From Chloroflexaceae bacterium UBA1466 (GTDB lineage: Bacteria > Chloroflexota > Chloroflexia > Chloroflexales > Chloroflexaceae), in assembly GCA_002325605.1 (NCBI GenBank), contig DCSM01000035.1, forward strand, positions 1 to 15,915: 15,915 nucleotides of DNA, read 5' to 3'. Positions 1 through 7,075 of this stretch are shown piece by piece (within the stretch, counting starts at the first letter, position 1; each line of letters begins with the position of its first letter). The notes beneath the pieces are model-generated. The model searched no databases. It saw only the letters and a list, made by a program, of their open reading frames with translations, and was not told the origin of the DNA. The translations under genes were made by a program, and so were the position numbers.

Positions 1-101
1 TGCCTGCGGAGGCGACGCTGCCTGCCTGCGGAGTCGACGCCGCCTGCCTGCGGAATCGAAACTGCCTGCCTGCGGAATCGAAACTGCCTGCCTGCGGAAT
101 C
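1..101. repeat. 22-bp direct tandem repeat, about 4.6 copies
   Basis: Five copies of a unit of the form TGCCTGCCTGCGGA(A/G)TCGA start at about -3 (cut by the window edge), 19, 41, 63 and 85. The TGCGGA core recurs at 5, 27, 49, 71 and 93, exactly 22 bp apart. The copies drift in one direction: the tail after GCGGA reads GGCGACGC, then GTCGACGC, then ATCGAAAC. The last copy is partial and ends 10 bp before the extended -10 element of the next gene, so the -35 region lies inside the repeat. There is no spacer between copies, so this is not a CRISPR array. A role as an iterated protein-binding site is possible but unproven. Confidence 0.9.
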
Positions 102-110
102 TTAAAGACC

Positions 111-119
111 TGCTATAAT
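111..119 (+). promoter_or_regulatory. Extended -10 promoter of the multidomain glycosidase-like gene
   Basis: TGCTATAAT at 111-119 is a perfect -10 hexamer (114-119) preceded by the TG of an extended -10 element. The expected -35 position (91-96, CCTGCG) falls in the tandem repeat and has no match to TTGACA. The predicted transcription start is about 126, one base before the ATG at 127, so the transcript would be leaderless or nearly so. Confidence 0.65.
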
Positions 120-126
120 AGGCCGC

Positions 127-3100
127 ATGCAACGCTTTTCCCGCTTTTTTTGGCTCCTCATTTGCTTCTCCTTGCTGGTTGTTTCAGCGCAAGCCAACCA
201 GCCTGATCAACTGACTTTCTGGGGCATGAATACCTATCTGACAGGCTTCGAGCGGATCAACCCAATTAAGGATGATCTGCCTAAGCTGGCGCAGCTGGGG
301 AAAGAAGCCAATGTGAACTGGGCGCGAGAGGAGCTTGGTTGGGCCAACATAGAGAAGCATGGCAAGGGTCGTTGGGAATGGTACAACTTTGATGGCCCCT
401 TGAAAACGCTTGCGGAGGCGGATTATGGGATCGTGGGGATGCTGCTCACCACGCCTGATTGGGCCCGCGTAACGGATTGCGTAACGCGCACGCAGCAGTT
501 TGCGGCGGTGGGAGTCGTAGCTGAGAAGTATTGGTGTCCGCCCGCAAAAGCCCAAGATTTTGCCGATTTCGTCACGGCTGCCGTGGAGCGGTATGACGGT
601 GATGGCGTGAAGGATGCCGCTGGCTCGCCCCGCATTGCCGTTTGGCAGCTTTGGAATGAGCCAAATGCTTGGGAAACCTGGCCTGGTACGCCTGCCGAAT
701 ATGGGGCCTTACTCCAAGCTGGCTACGCGGCAATTAAGGCTGCTGACCCAACGGCCAGCGTCACGACGGGGGGATTGTATGTCTTTGATGGGAGTTGGAA
801 TGACGGTAAAGGGCATCAAGACGGGCTGGCTTTCTTTGAGCAGACGCTAACTTCCAGCCCAGGAGCGTGGAGCGCCTTTGACAGCTTAACGATCCACCCT
901 TACATGCCAGATGTTGCCCCTGACCAGGAGAGTCTGCTTTCAAAGGTGATTTTCTGGGGGCGGCTGGCGACGGCCAAGGATTGGCTTACGGCGCAGACGC
1001 AGGCGCGAGGGGGAGCTATTCGGCCCCTTTGGATTGGCGAAGTTGGTTGGCCGGCCTGTACCAGCGCGACCAGCACAGCGGCTTGGGCGAACGCTCTGGC
1101 GCGGTATCACTTGCCAACGGAGGCGACTCTTCAGGCGCATGAACTGGCGCAGGTCATCTGCAAAACTGAGCAGCAGCAAGCCAATTACCTGGTACGGGCG
1201 CAGGCATTAGCGTTAGCGCAGGGCGTGCAGCACCTTAGCTACTTTCAATTGGAGGACAAGTTTGACGGGACGCAAGCTGGGCCCTGGGGCGCGATGGCCC
1301 TTTTGGACACGGTGAACACGGGCTATCGGCAGAAGCTGGGCTATGCGGCCTATAAGACTCAAGTCGCGCAGCTTAAAGGGGCGACCTTCTTAGGTTTTGG
1401 GGCCTTAAACACCTTTAGCTACAATTCCGCCAAGAATGCGATAGCGCGTTACCATTTACGCTTTCAAGGGCCAGGGAATGAGTTAATCGATCTGATCTGG
1501 CGGAACAGCGGAAGTGAAACGGTGGATTTCGCTTTAGAGGCTGGGCGGAATGCCTTTCTAATCAGTCTTTACGGGGTGCAAACCCCACTGACGGCCTCTA
1601 GCAAAGCGAGTTTAGACCTTAGTGAGCAGCCCATCTACGTTCGCCAGGAGCTACCTGCGACGGCCACGCCGACTCCCTCAAGGACGTTAGCTCCCACTAA
1701 TCCGCCGCCGAATACGCCAACGGCGACTCCTTCGCCAACCCCTACCCAAACGGCGACTCGCACGGTGACTCCTTCGCCGACAGCGACCATCGCCACCAAA
1801 ACGCCGACTAAGACGGCGACTTCCACGCCTTTGCCTGACGTTTATGAGCCAGATACCTCTTGTAAGCAAGCGACGACTCTCACTACGGATGGGATCGTGC
1901 AAGATCATAGCTTCCAGCCGAATGACTCTGAGGATTGGGCTACCTTTGATGCTATTTCAGGCACGATCTACCTGATTCAAGCGAATGTTTACCCCAATTC
2001 AAAGGCTGACTTGCAGCTTGATTTGCGCTCGGCTTGTGAGGGGCAGCCTCTAATCACGCAGAACTACACCTATACCAATGACGTGCGCTTGAGCTACTTA
2101 GCGGATGCTAATCAGCCGCTTTACCTCAAACTAACAGATAGCACGAACTCCTTTGCCAAGTATGATTTAACTGTGCGCCAGCTTAGGCAGCAAACGCCAA
2201 AGGACTTGGTGATCATTGTTGGGGGGGAATTAGCTCCAGATGATCCTTTGAAAACGAGCTTTTCGCAGGCTGTCACGCAGACATATCAACTCTTTAAGCG
2301 CTTAGGCTACCCTGCGAAGCAGCTTTACCTGCTCACTCGTGATAGCTATGATCAGCCTTTGAACCCCACCCAACTCCAGGGAGCGCTTACGACTTGGGCA
2401 AGCCAAGCAATTACGCTGGGGGCGGAGTCGTCGCTGACGCTCTTCCTCATTGGGCATGGCGAAGCGGGGCTTTTCTACCTAGATAAGCCTAAGCAGCAAA
2501 CCATCATGCCTGCTGACCTTGCCTCATGGTTCAGGCAGTTGGAAGTCGCCCAGCCTGGGGTTAAAATCAATCTAGTGGTTGAGGCTGATGATAGTGGGGG
2601 GTTTATCGAGCAGCTGAAGGTGGCCGAAGAGAAGAGCATGCAGGCTAAAGTAGGTCAAACAGGGAGTCAGCAGAGGGTAATCATCACTTCCACTGGGGCA
2701 AAAGGACTGGCTGCAATTTCTCCGCAAGGCATGTTCTTCTCGACCTACTTCCTCGCAAGTTTAGAGCGCGGTGGGAGCCTCTATCGAGGATTTCAGGAGG
2801 CGAAATGGGCCTTAGAGGTGGCGCATCCAGCCCAAGTACCGAGCTTAGAGAGCAATGACAATGGGCTTTCAAACGAGAAGGTAGCTGGCCTTGTCGCGCA
2901 GCAAAGGAGCTTTGGGGGCGCAGCTGACCTGGCAGTAGAGGAGTGGCCACCATTTATAAGGGAGGTTTCTGGGCCGTCTAAGCTGCTGCAAAAGCAGGAG
3001 AGTAGCCTGACGGTAACCGTTAGCGTGCAAGCTCAAACCAGCCTGAAACGAGTTTGGGCCGAGGTCTATGCGCCAAAAGCACAGTTGACCTCGACCCAAA

Positions 3101-3366
3101 CGATAGACTTGCGCTCAGTGAGCCAGGAGCGCTATACGGCTAAACTAAGTGGTTTGCAGGAGCTTGGCAGCCATCGGCTTGTCCTTTATGGGGAAGACCA
3201 ACGGGGCAACCTATCGGGCCCTGCTGCCTTAGCGATAGAAGTAGTAGCGCTGCCGACCCCTACAGTTACGCCGACGGTTACGCCTACCGTTACGCCGCCA
3301 GCCACGCCGACTGCTCCGCCGATGCCCCTTGTTTACGCTATCTTCCTCCCTCAGATTCTCCGTTAA
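127..3366 (+). CDS. Secreted multidomain protein: glycosidase-like, PPC-like, degenerate C13-peptidase-like, C-terminal tail
   Basis: 1079 residues. Residues 1-23 are a signal peptide with an AQA cleavage site. Residues 28-425 look like a clan-A (beta/alpha)8 glycoside hydrolase: WNEPN supplies a probable acid/base Glu178 and WIGEVGWP a probable nucleophile Glu305. A beta-sandwich follows to about 507. Residues 510-571 are a Pro/Thr spacer. Residues 572-690 resemble a bacterial pre-peptidase C-terminal domain (DVYEPD, DSEDWATF). Residues 692-935 resemble a C13/caspase-like peptidase with His777 in LIGHGEAG, but the segment where family members carry EACYSG reads EADDSGG, so the nucleophile Cys is Asp821. 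Residues 945-1040 look Ig-like, followed by a second PT spacer and the tail PLVYAIFLPQILR. The ATG sits at the predicted transcription start, and only a weak TAGG precedes it. The substrate is unknown, and domain names come from motif recognition only. Confidence 0.85.
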   Translation: MQRFSRFFWLLICFSLLVVSAQANQPDQLTFWGMNTYLTGFERINPIKDDLPKLAQLGKEANVNWAREELGWANIEKHGKGRWEWYNFDGPLKTLAEADYGIVGMLLTTPDWARVTDCVTRTQQFAAVGVVAEKYWCPPAKAQDFADFVTAAVERYDGDGVKDAAGSPRIAVWQLWNEPNAWETWPGTPAEYGALLQAGYAAIKAADPTASVTTGGLYVFDGSWNDGKGHQDGLAFFEQTLTSSPGAWSAFDSLTIHPYMPDVAPDQESLLSKVIFWGRLATAKDWLTAQTQARGGAIRPLWIGEVGWPACTSATSTAAWANALARYHLPTEATLQAHELAQVICKTEQQQANYLVRAQALALAQGVQHLSYFQLEDKFDGTQAGPWGAMALLDTVNTGYRQKLGYAAYKTQVAQLKGATFLGFGALNTFSYNSAKNAIARYHLRFQGPGNELIDLIWRNSGSETVDFALEAGRNAFLISLYGVQTPLTASSKASLDLSEQPIYVRQELPATATPTPSRTLAPTNPPPNTPTATPSPTPTQTATRTVTPSPTATIATKTPTKTATSTPLPDVYEPDTSCKQATTLTTDGIVQDHSFQPNDSEDWATFDAISGTIYLIQANVYPNSKADLQLDLRSACEGQPLITQNYTYTNDVRLSYLADANQPLYLKLTDSTNSFAKYDLTVRQLRQQTPKDLVIIVGGELAPDDPLKTSFSQAVTQTYQLFKRLGYPAKQLYLLTRDSYDQPLNPTQLQGALTTWASQAITLGAESSLTLFLIGHGEAGLFYLDKPKQQTIMPADLASWFRQLEVAQPGVKINLVVEADDSGGFIEQLKVAEEKSMQAKVGQTGSQQRVIITSTGAKGLAAISPQGMFFSTYFLASLERGGSLYRGFQEAKWALEVAHPAQVPSLESNDNGLSNEKVAGLVAQQRSFGGAADLAVEEWPPFIREVSGPSKLLQKQESSLTVTVSVQAQTSLKRVWAEVYAPKAQLTSTQTIDLRSVSQERYTAKLSGLQELGSHRLVLYGEDQRGNLSGPAALAIEVVALPTPTVTPTVTPTVTPPATPTAPPMPLVYAIFLPQILR

Positions 3367-3371
3367 AGCAG

Positions 3372-4439
3372 TTATAAAACCCCAACGGAGCTATTATCTC
3401 CGAGCATGAGGCGGTAAGCTTTAGGCTTTAAGGGGCTTCGAGCGACCTCAACATTGCGCCCGATGAGGCTGTCCTCAAGGCGTTGGGGCAAATCCCTTAT
3501 CTGGCTGTGTTCCAAGACGATGCTGTGTTCAATCTCGCTGTTCTCTACCAGGCAATGATGATAGATCGAGGTAAAGGGGCCGACAAAGGAGTTGAGAATG
3601 CGCGTATGCTCCCCAATAATCGCTGGGCCACGGAGCGTGCTATTGATAATCTCCGCGCCTGGCTCGATAATCACCTTGCCGATCAACTGCGATTCACGGT
3701 CTACATACCCTGCGATGTTTGGCTCCAGTTCCTCTAAGATCAACCGATTAGCCTCCAGCAGATCATCTTTCTTGCCCGTATCAATCCACCAACCCTGATG
3801 AATGTAGGGATAGACGTTGTACTCATGCTCAACCAACCACTGAATCGCATCGGTAATCTCTAGCTCGCCCCTAAAGGAAGGTCTAATGCTGTTCACCGCT
3901 TCCCAGATATGAGCATCAAACATATAGATTCCCACAAGAGCGAGACTACTTTGCGGTTCCTGGGGCTTTTCGACTAAGCGCATGATTTGTCCTGCGCTAT
4001 TGAGTTCGGCAACCCCAAACTGCTGAGGATTGGGAACCTGCTTTAAGACAATCTGAGCGTGATAATCGCTTTGGTCAAATTGGGCAATCAGGGAGCTAAT
4101 GCCGCCTTGAATGCAATTATCGCCCAGAAAGAGGACAAACCGCTCATCTTTGAGGAAAGCCTGACTAATCTTCACCGCATGCGCGAGGCCCAAAGGAGCA
4201 TTTTGTTCAATGTAGGTGATCTGTACGCCCCAGCGGCGGCCATCGCCCACAGCTTTGCGGACTTCGGCTCCCGTATCCCCGACGATAATGCCAATTTCAT
4301 TTATGCCCGCATCCCGAATCGTCTCAAGAACGCGAAAGAGAACGGGTTTGTTAGCCACAGGAACCAGTTGTTTGGCACTGGTATAGGTGATGGGGCGCAA
4401 ACGCGTGCCTTTCCCGCCACTTAGCACAAGAGCTTTCAT
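3372..4439 (-). CDS. rfbA: Glucose-1-phosphate thymidylyltransferase, long type with C-terminal left-handed helix
   Basis: This cytoplasmic enzyme joins glucose-1-phosphate and dTTP to give dTDP-glucose, the entry to dTDP-rhamnose and other surface sugars. The 355 residues begin MKALVLSGGKGTRLRP, the nucleotide-binding signature. Other landmarks are LGDN (Asp107), VEKP (157-159), GELEITDAIQWLV (191-203) and GWWIDTG with Asp220, all typical of the RmlA long subfamily. Residues 250-340 carry hexapeptide-like turns of a left-handed beta-helix, which the short RmlA enzymes lack. A 12-residue upstream extension (to 4475) is open, but the family start and a GAAAAGG sequence upstream favour 4439. 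It lies 5 bp from the stop of the convergent gene and downstream of a strong terminator, so it probably has its own promoter, which I cannot place. The rest of the rml pathway is not in the window. Confidence 0.92.
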   Translation of the reverse strand: MKALVLSGGKGTRLRPITYTSAKQLVPVANKPVLFRVLETIRDAGINEIGIIVGDTGAEVRKAVGDGRRWGVQITYIEQNAPLGLAHAVKISQAFLKDERFVLFLGDNCIQGGISSLIAQFDQSDYHAQIVLKQVPNPQQFGVAELNSAGQIMRLVEKPQEPQSSLALVGIYMFDAHIWEAVNSIRPSFRGELEITDAIQWLVEHEYNVYPYIHQGWWIDTGKKDDLLEANRLILEELEPNIAGYVDRESQLIGKVIIEPGAEIINSTLRGPAIIGEHTRILNSFVGPFTSIYHHCLVENSEIEHSIVLEHSQIRDLPQRLEDSLIGRNVEVARSPLKPKAYRLMLGDNSSVGVL

Positions 4440-4484
4440 TGTTTGGTAGACCTTTTCTAAGTTTAAGCACAACAAGTTTCAGCG

Positions 4485-4523
4485 AAAAAACAAAAGGCCT
4501 GAGCTTTTTAAGAAACTCAGGCC
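4485..4523 (-). terminator. Intrinsic terminator of the NlpC/P60 gene
   Basis: A perfect 8-bp inverted repeat, GGCCTGAG (4496-4503) and CTCAGGCC (4516-4523), with a 12-nt loop. Read on the minus strand it is followed by TTTTGTTTTTT (4495-4485). It lies 36 bp past the stop of the NlpC/P60 gene and separates it from rfbA. Confidence 0.88.
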
Positions 4524-4559
4524 CTTCCGTGAACGTTCTGTCTAATTAAAGTTCCAACT

Positions 4560-6431
4560 TTAGCGGCCTGGGCGCGTTGCCCCGTAGTAATGGTTTTGCC
4601 AATAGCTACTGTTGAGATTAGTGACTTCAACACCCCGACCTGGGGTTGCCGCATGGATCATCTTGCCACCACCTGCGTAAACCCCGACATGGGAAATCCC
4701 GCTCCCTGCGGTCCCTGCAAAGAAGATTAAGTCGCCTGGGGCAAGGTTGCCTCGGTTTACACGGGCCCCACTAGAATAATACTGGGCTGCCGCGTTGTGG
4801 GGGAGAGCAATTCCTTGCTGGCGGTAGATGTAACTGGTAAGGCCGCTGCAATCAAACCCGCCAGGGCCCGACCCACCATAGACGTAAGATGAACCAACAT
4901 AGCGTGATGCTGTGCCTGCAACTCCGCCACTGCGATAGGAAGTGGCCGGCGCTTGATACCGTACCGCTGCCTGTTGCCGCACCGCCGGCGCTTGATACCG
5001 TACCGCAGGTGCTTGATACCGCACCGCCGGCGCTTGATACCGTACCGCCGCCTGTTGCCGCACCGCCGGCGCTTGATATTGTACCGCAGGTCGCCGGGTG
5101 GCAGCCTGTTGATATTGCACTACCGGGCTGGACGCAGCACGGTAGGTTATTGTTCCCTTAGCCGTCTTTTGAACTTGGTTGGCCACATAACGCACTGGTT
5201 GCTGAATAATGACCGGTGCAGGTGGTGGCGGCAACGCGGGAATATTGTTGGTCAGGGGGACACGGCGGCGAACCATCGGCTCAATATTCAAGAGATCGCT
5301 GAAAAGCCAGCCTTTTTCACCATTCGCCAACCGAACTTTGTACCAATCTTCATAGCGAGCCAGGAGGTCGACCTCTTCCCCTCCCTGAATGGCCGCAATC
5401 TTTTCATAGGCCTTGCTGGGCCCCCAGCGGACATTTGTCAGACCCGAATTGGCAACCCCGACCAGGGGCGGATTCGGATCAGGAACTTTCTCAGTCACCG
5501 GAATACGATGGACTACGTTCGGGCCGATAGTCAGGAATTCAGCTTTAACCCAACCATCATTCACATTCCCAAACGCCACATGAAACCAATCATGATATTG
5601 CTCAAGCAGGTCAAGTTGTTGGCCGGGCTTGAGGGCCGTCAGTTTGACATAGTTCGTGCCAGGGCCATCGCGGAGATTCAGCTTCTCGATATTGGCCGTC
5701 CCAATTTTGGGGGGCGGGGGGGGCGGAATGTCCTCTTTGGCCACTTCAGCAATTGCGTTGATTGCATTGAGAGGCAGATCAACCAACTCATTGGAAATCC
5801 AATAGAGTGGTTTGCCTTCGGCTTCCCGAACCTGAAGCCAATCACCATAACGCCCTACAACTTGGATCGCGCTCCCGCCCTGCAAGCGGCTAATTTTGCT
5901 ATCCTTCAGTTGCGTAACATCATCATAGACCAAGCCTGGCCCATTGCGAACGCGAGCCACCGCGTTGGGCACAATCGTAGCATTAATGGACAAAGGAGCT
6001 AAGGTTTCACTCCGCGATTCAGCCGGGAGCGGGATCGATAAAGCATCGCTGGCCTCAGCCGGGAAAACGCCAGCCTTCCCACTTCCCGAAGATTCTGTTA
6101 AGTTAATTGGGCCAATTTCGAGAGGGGCATCAGCAGTTTGGGTGGTAGCTTGGGGAAGAAGCGGCTCGGCAACAGGGCGAGCTGGTAACTGGCTTAGACC
6201 AAAGGCCACCGGAACCACCAGGGCAATGATGCCATGAAGCAAATAGCGCTTGGGCAACCGTTGGAAAGTTTCACGCGGGGAAACCAAGAAGGGTTCTACT
6301 GCATTCCGAACCGTGGCAAGCGACTTGGCCAAGTGCTTATGGCGTTGGCGCTGGTCACTTGCGCGTTGCTGGAGCAGGTCAAATTTGACCTGGTCCGTTG
6401 CCAAAAGAGAACCAAAATTTTGCTCAGTCAT
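4560..6431 (-). CDS. Membrane-anchored peptidoglycan hydrolase: three SH3b domains, Q/A repeat, NlpC/P60
   Basis: 623 residues. The start at 6431 is chosen because GAGGTGA lies 8 bases upstream; a TTG eight codons earlier has no such site. Residues 1-63 are charged and probably cytoplasmic, and 64-80 form one membrane helix, so the rest faces outward. SH3b-like domains sit at about 150-219, 243-303 and 323-383, each with an RxGPG or RWGPS and W..V pattern; such domains bind wall peptides or glycans. A Gln/Ala/Pro repeat (449-496) leads to the NlpC/P60 domain (505-623), with Cys528 in GGFDCSG, His581 in ISHVGVY and His593 in IHAATPG as the expected triad. NlpC/P60 enzymes usually cut gamma-D-Glu to diamino-acid bonds in stem peptides. 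All catalytic residues are intact. A long gene-free region precedes it and a terminator follows. Confidence 0.9.
   Translation of the reverse strand: MTEQNFGSLLATDQVKFDLLQQRASDQRQRHKHLAKSLATVRNAVEPFLVSPRETFQRLPKRYLLHGIIALVVPVAFGLSQLPARPVAEPLLPQATTQTADAPLEIGPINLTESSGSGKAGVFPAEASDALSIPLPAESRSETLAPLSINATIVPNAVARVRNGPGLVYDDVTQLKDSKISRLQGGSAIQVVGRYGDWLQVREAEGKPLYWISNELVDLPLNAINAIAEVAKEDIPPPPPPKIGTANIEKLNLRDGPGTNYVKLTALKPGQQLDLLEQYHDWFHVAFGNVNDGWVKAEFLTIGPNVVHRIPVTEKVPDPNPPLVGVANSGLTNVRWGPSKAYEKIAAIQGGEEVDLLARYEDWYKVRLANGEKGWLFSDLLNIEPMVRRRVPLTNNIPALPPPPAPVIIQQPVRYVANQVQKTAKGTITYRAASSPVVQYQQAATRRPAVQYQAPAVRQQAAVRYQAPAVRYQAPAVRYQAPAVRQQAAVRYQAPATSYRSGGVAGTASRYVGSSYVYGGSGPGGFDCSGLTSYIYRQQGIALPHNAAAQYYSSGARVNRGNLAPGDLIFFAGTAGSGISHVGVYAGGGKMIHAATPGRGVEVTNLNSSYWQNHYYGATRPGR
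4944..5084 (-). repeat. In-frame 21-bp/18-bp repeat coding (VRYQAPA) and (VRQQAA) modules
   Basis: Plus-strand GCTTGATAcc cores recur at 4951, 4990, 5011, 5032 and 5071, spaced 39, 21, 21 and 39 bp. The pattern comes from two modules, a 7-residue VRYQAPA and a 6-residue VRQQAA, in the symmetric order 7-6-7-7-7-6-7. It sits between the third SH3b domain and the NlpC/P60 domain and probably acts as a flexible spacer. Copy number could vary by slippage. Confidence 0.85.
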
Positions 6432-6439
6432 GGAGCATT

Positions 6440-6446
6440 TCACCTC
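6440..6446 (-). promoter_or_regulatory. Ribosome binding site that fixes the NlpC/P60 start
   Basis: Minus-strand GAGGTGA with 8 bases to the ATG at 6431-6429. It lies inside the longer reading frame that begins with TTG at 6455, which argues against that upstream start. Confidence 0.75.
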
Positions 6447-6925
6447 ATTTTTCAAGGGCTATCAGAAGGCCTCATAAAGCCAAACCTTACAGCGGACGAA
6501 CAAAATACCAGGCCTTTGGATAGCTTTGGGCTTTAGTTGCTAGGCCCTTAAATTCTTACCGCCAAGAAAGAAAAAGAAATGGAAAGCCTGTGGTGGTCGC
6601 AAAATCAGGGTTGGCTTCTGAGAATCAGCCTTTGTTGAACGAAAACTTGGGGACATTGAAGCTGAAGTGGTTTGCAAGCCCATGGCTAACCTTGCGAACA
6701 TTGAAGAACAAACGAGATATGTCGGGCAATTGTTCTATGCTAGGGGTGGGTGCATTCTCAGTTTGTTAGTCGGCCAGGCGGACAACTTATTTGAGTCCAA
6801 CTCAAAGGAAGCTCGCCGGGAGTCTAGCATAGTTTTTTGAAATTTGCAAACGGGAACGTTCAGAAGACAAATATGCCTCCCATTCAAATGCCTTGGTCAA
6901 AAGCTTGATGGAAGGGTTAGCATCC

Positions 6926-6956
6926 AGCAAGCGAAACCTTAGCTTGCTGAAGGTTT
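6926..6956. other. Two interleaved 7-bp inverted repeats
   Basis: AGCAAGC (6926-6932) pairs with GCTTGCT (6942-6948), and AAACCTT (6934-6940) pairs with AAGGTTT (6950-6956). Both stems are perfect, both have 9-nt loops, and each overlaps the other, so they cannot both form as simple hairpins. On the minus strand they would lie about 22 nt from the 5' end of a transcript started at about 6978. Confidence 0.6.
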
Positions 6957-6984
6957 ATGATTTTTGAGCAACCAGGTCACTCTA

Positions 6985-7013
6985 ACTATAGCATAGATTC
7001 TGCTCTTTGGGAA
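6985..7013 (-). promoter_or_regulatory. Candidate promoter upstream of the NlpC/P60 gene
   Basis: Minus-strand TTCCCA (7013-7008), a 17-bp spacer ending in TGC, then TATAGT (6990-6985): an extended -10 element with five of six matches. The predicted start is about 6978, which would give a leader of about 550 nt. A weaker second site, TTGCAA-17-TAGACT with TGC before the -10, lies at 6849-6821. Confidence 0.45.
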
Positions 7014-7075
7014 TAGGAGAATCAGGTAAGCTTAACTAGTACCTATGGTAGTTGACGCTTTGCCCCCGCTTTTGG

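Larger units (their letters stand above)
6447..7075. other. Gene-free region, probable structured 5' leader of the NlpC/P60 gene
   Basis: No convincing gene lies in these roughly 630 bp. Two promoter-like sites point toward the NlpC/P60 gene (6985-7013 and 6821-6849), so transcripts could carry 380-550 nt of leader. Perfect small hairpins occur at 6790-6806 (TTTGAGT/ACTCAAA, 3-nt loop) and 6926-6956 (two interleaved stems). A 52-codon plus-strand frame at 6682-6840 lacks a ribosome binding site. NlpC/P60 genes in other phyla are often preceded by a c-di-AMP riboswitch, but I do not recognise its core here. Confidence 0.5.

Noticed and set aside
1..101. CRISPR-like array from the regular 22-bp repeats
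   Set aside because: The copies touch each other with no spacers, and no cas genes are present.
1635..1908. Minus-strand Val/Gly- and Arg-rich frames opposite the PT spacer
   Set aside because: Low-complexity antisense of the Pro/Thr codons, with no start signal or domain.
4440..4475. 12-residue N-terminal extension of rfbA
   Set aside because: The family begins at MKALVLSGGKGTRLRP, and the extension MLCLNLEKVYQT has no family support.
4953..6002. 349-codon plus-strand open frame opposite the NlpC/P60 gene
   Set aside because: Its Arg/Leu-rich start is the antisense of the VRYQAPA repeat, and it lacks a recognisable domain or start signal. The minus-strand gene has an intact catalytic domain.
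6682..6840. 52-codon plus-strand frame in the gene-free region
   Set aside because: No ribosome binding site and no recognisable sequence. A hairpin and T run downstream (6926-6965) are not enough to support a gene.
6964..6992. Plus-strand promoter TTGAGC-17-TATAGC
   Set aside because: Four of six matches in each hexamer, and no plus-strand gene follows. The same DNA fits better as the minus-strand TGCTATAGT element.
6432..7075. c-di-AMP (ydaO/yuaA) riboswitch before the NlpC/P60 gene
   Set aside because: The context is right, but I cannot find the conserved core by eye. A covariance search would decide.
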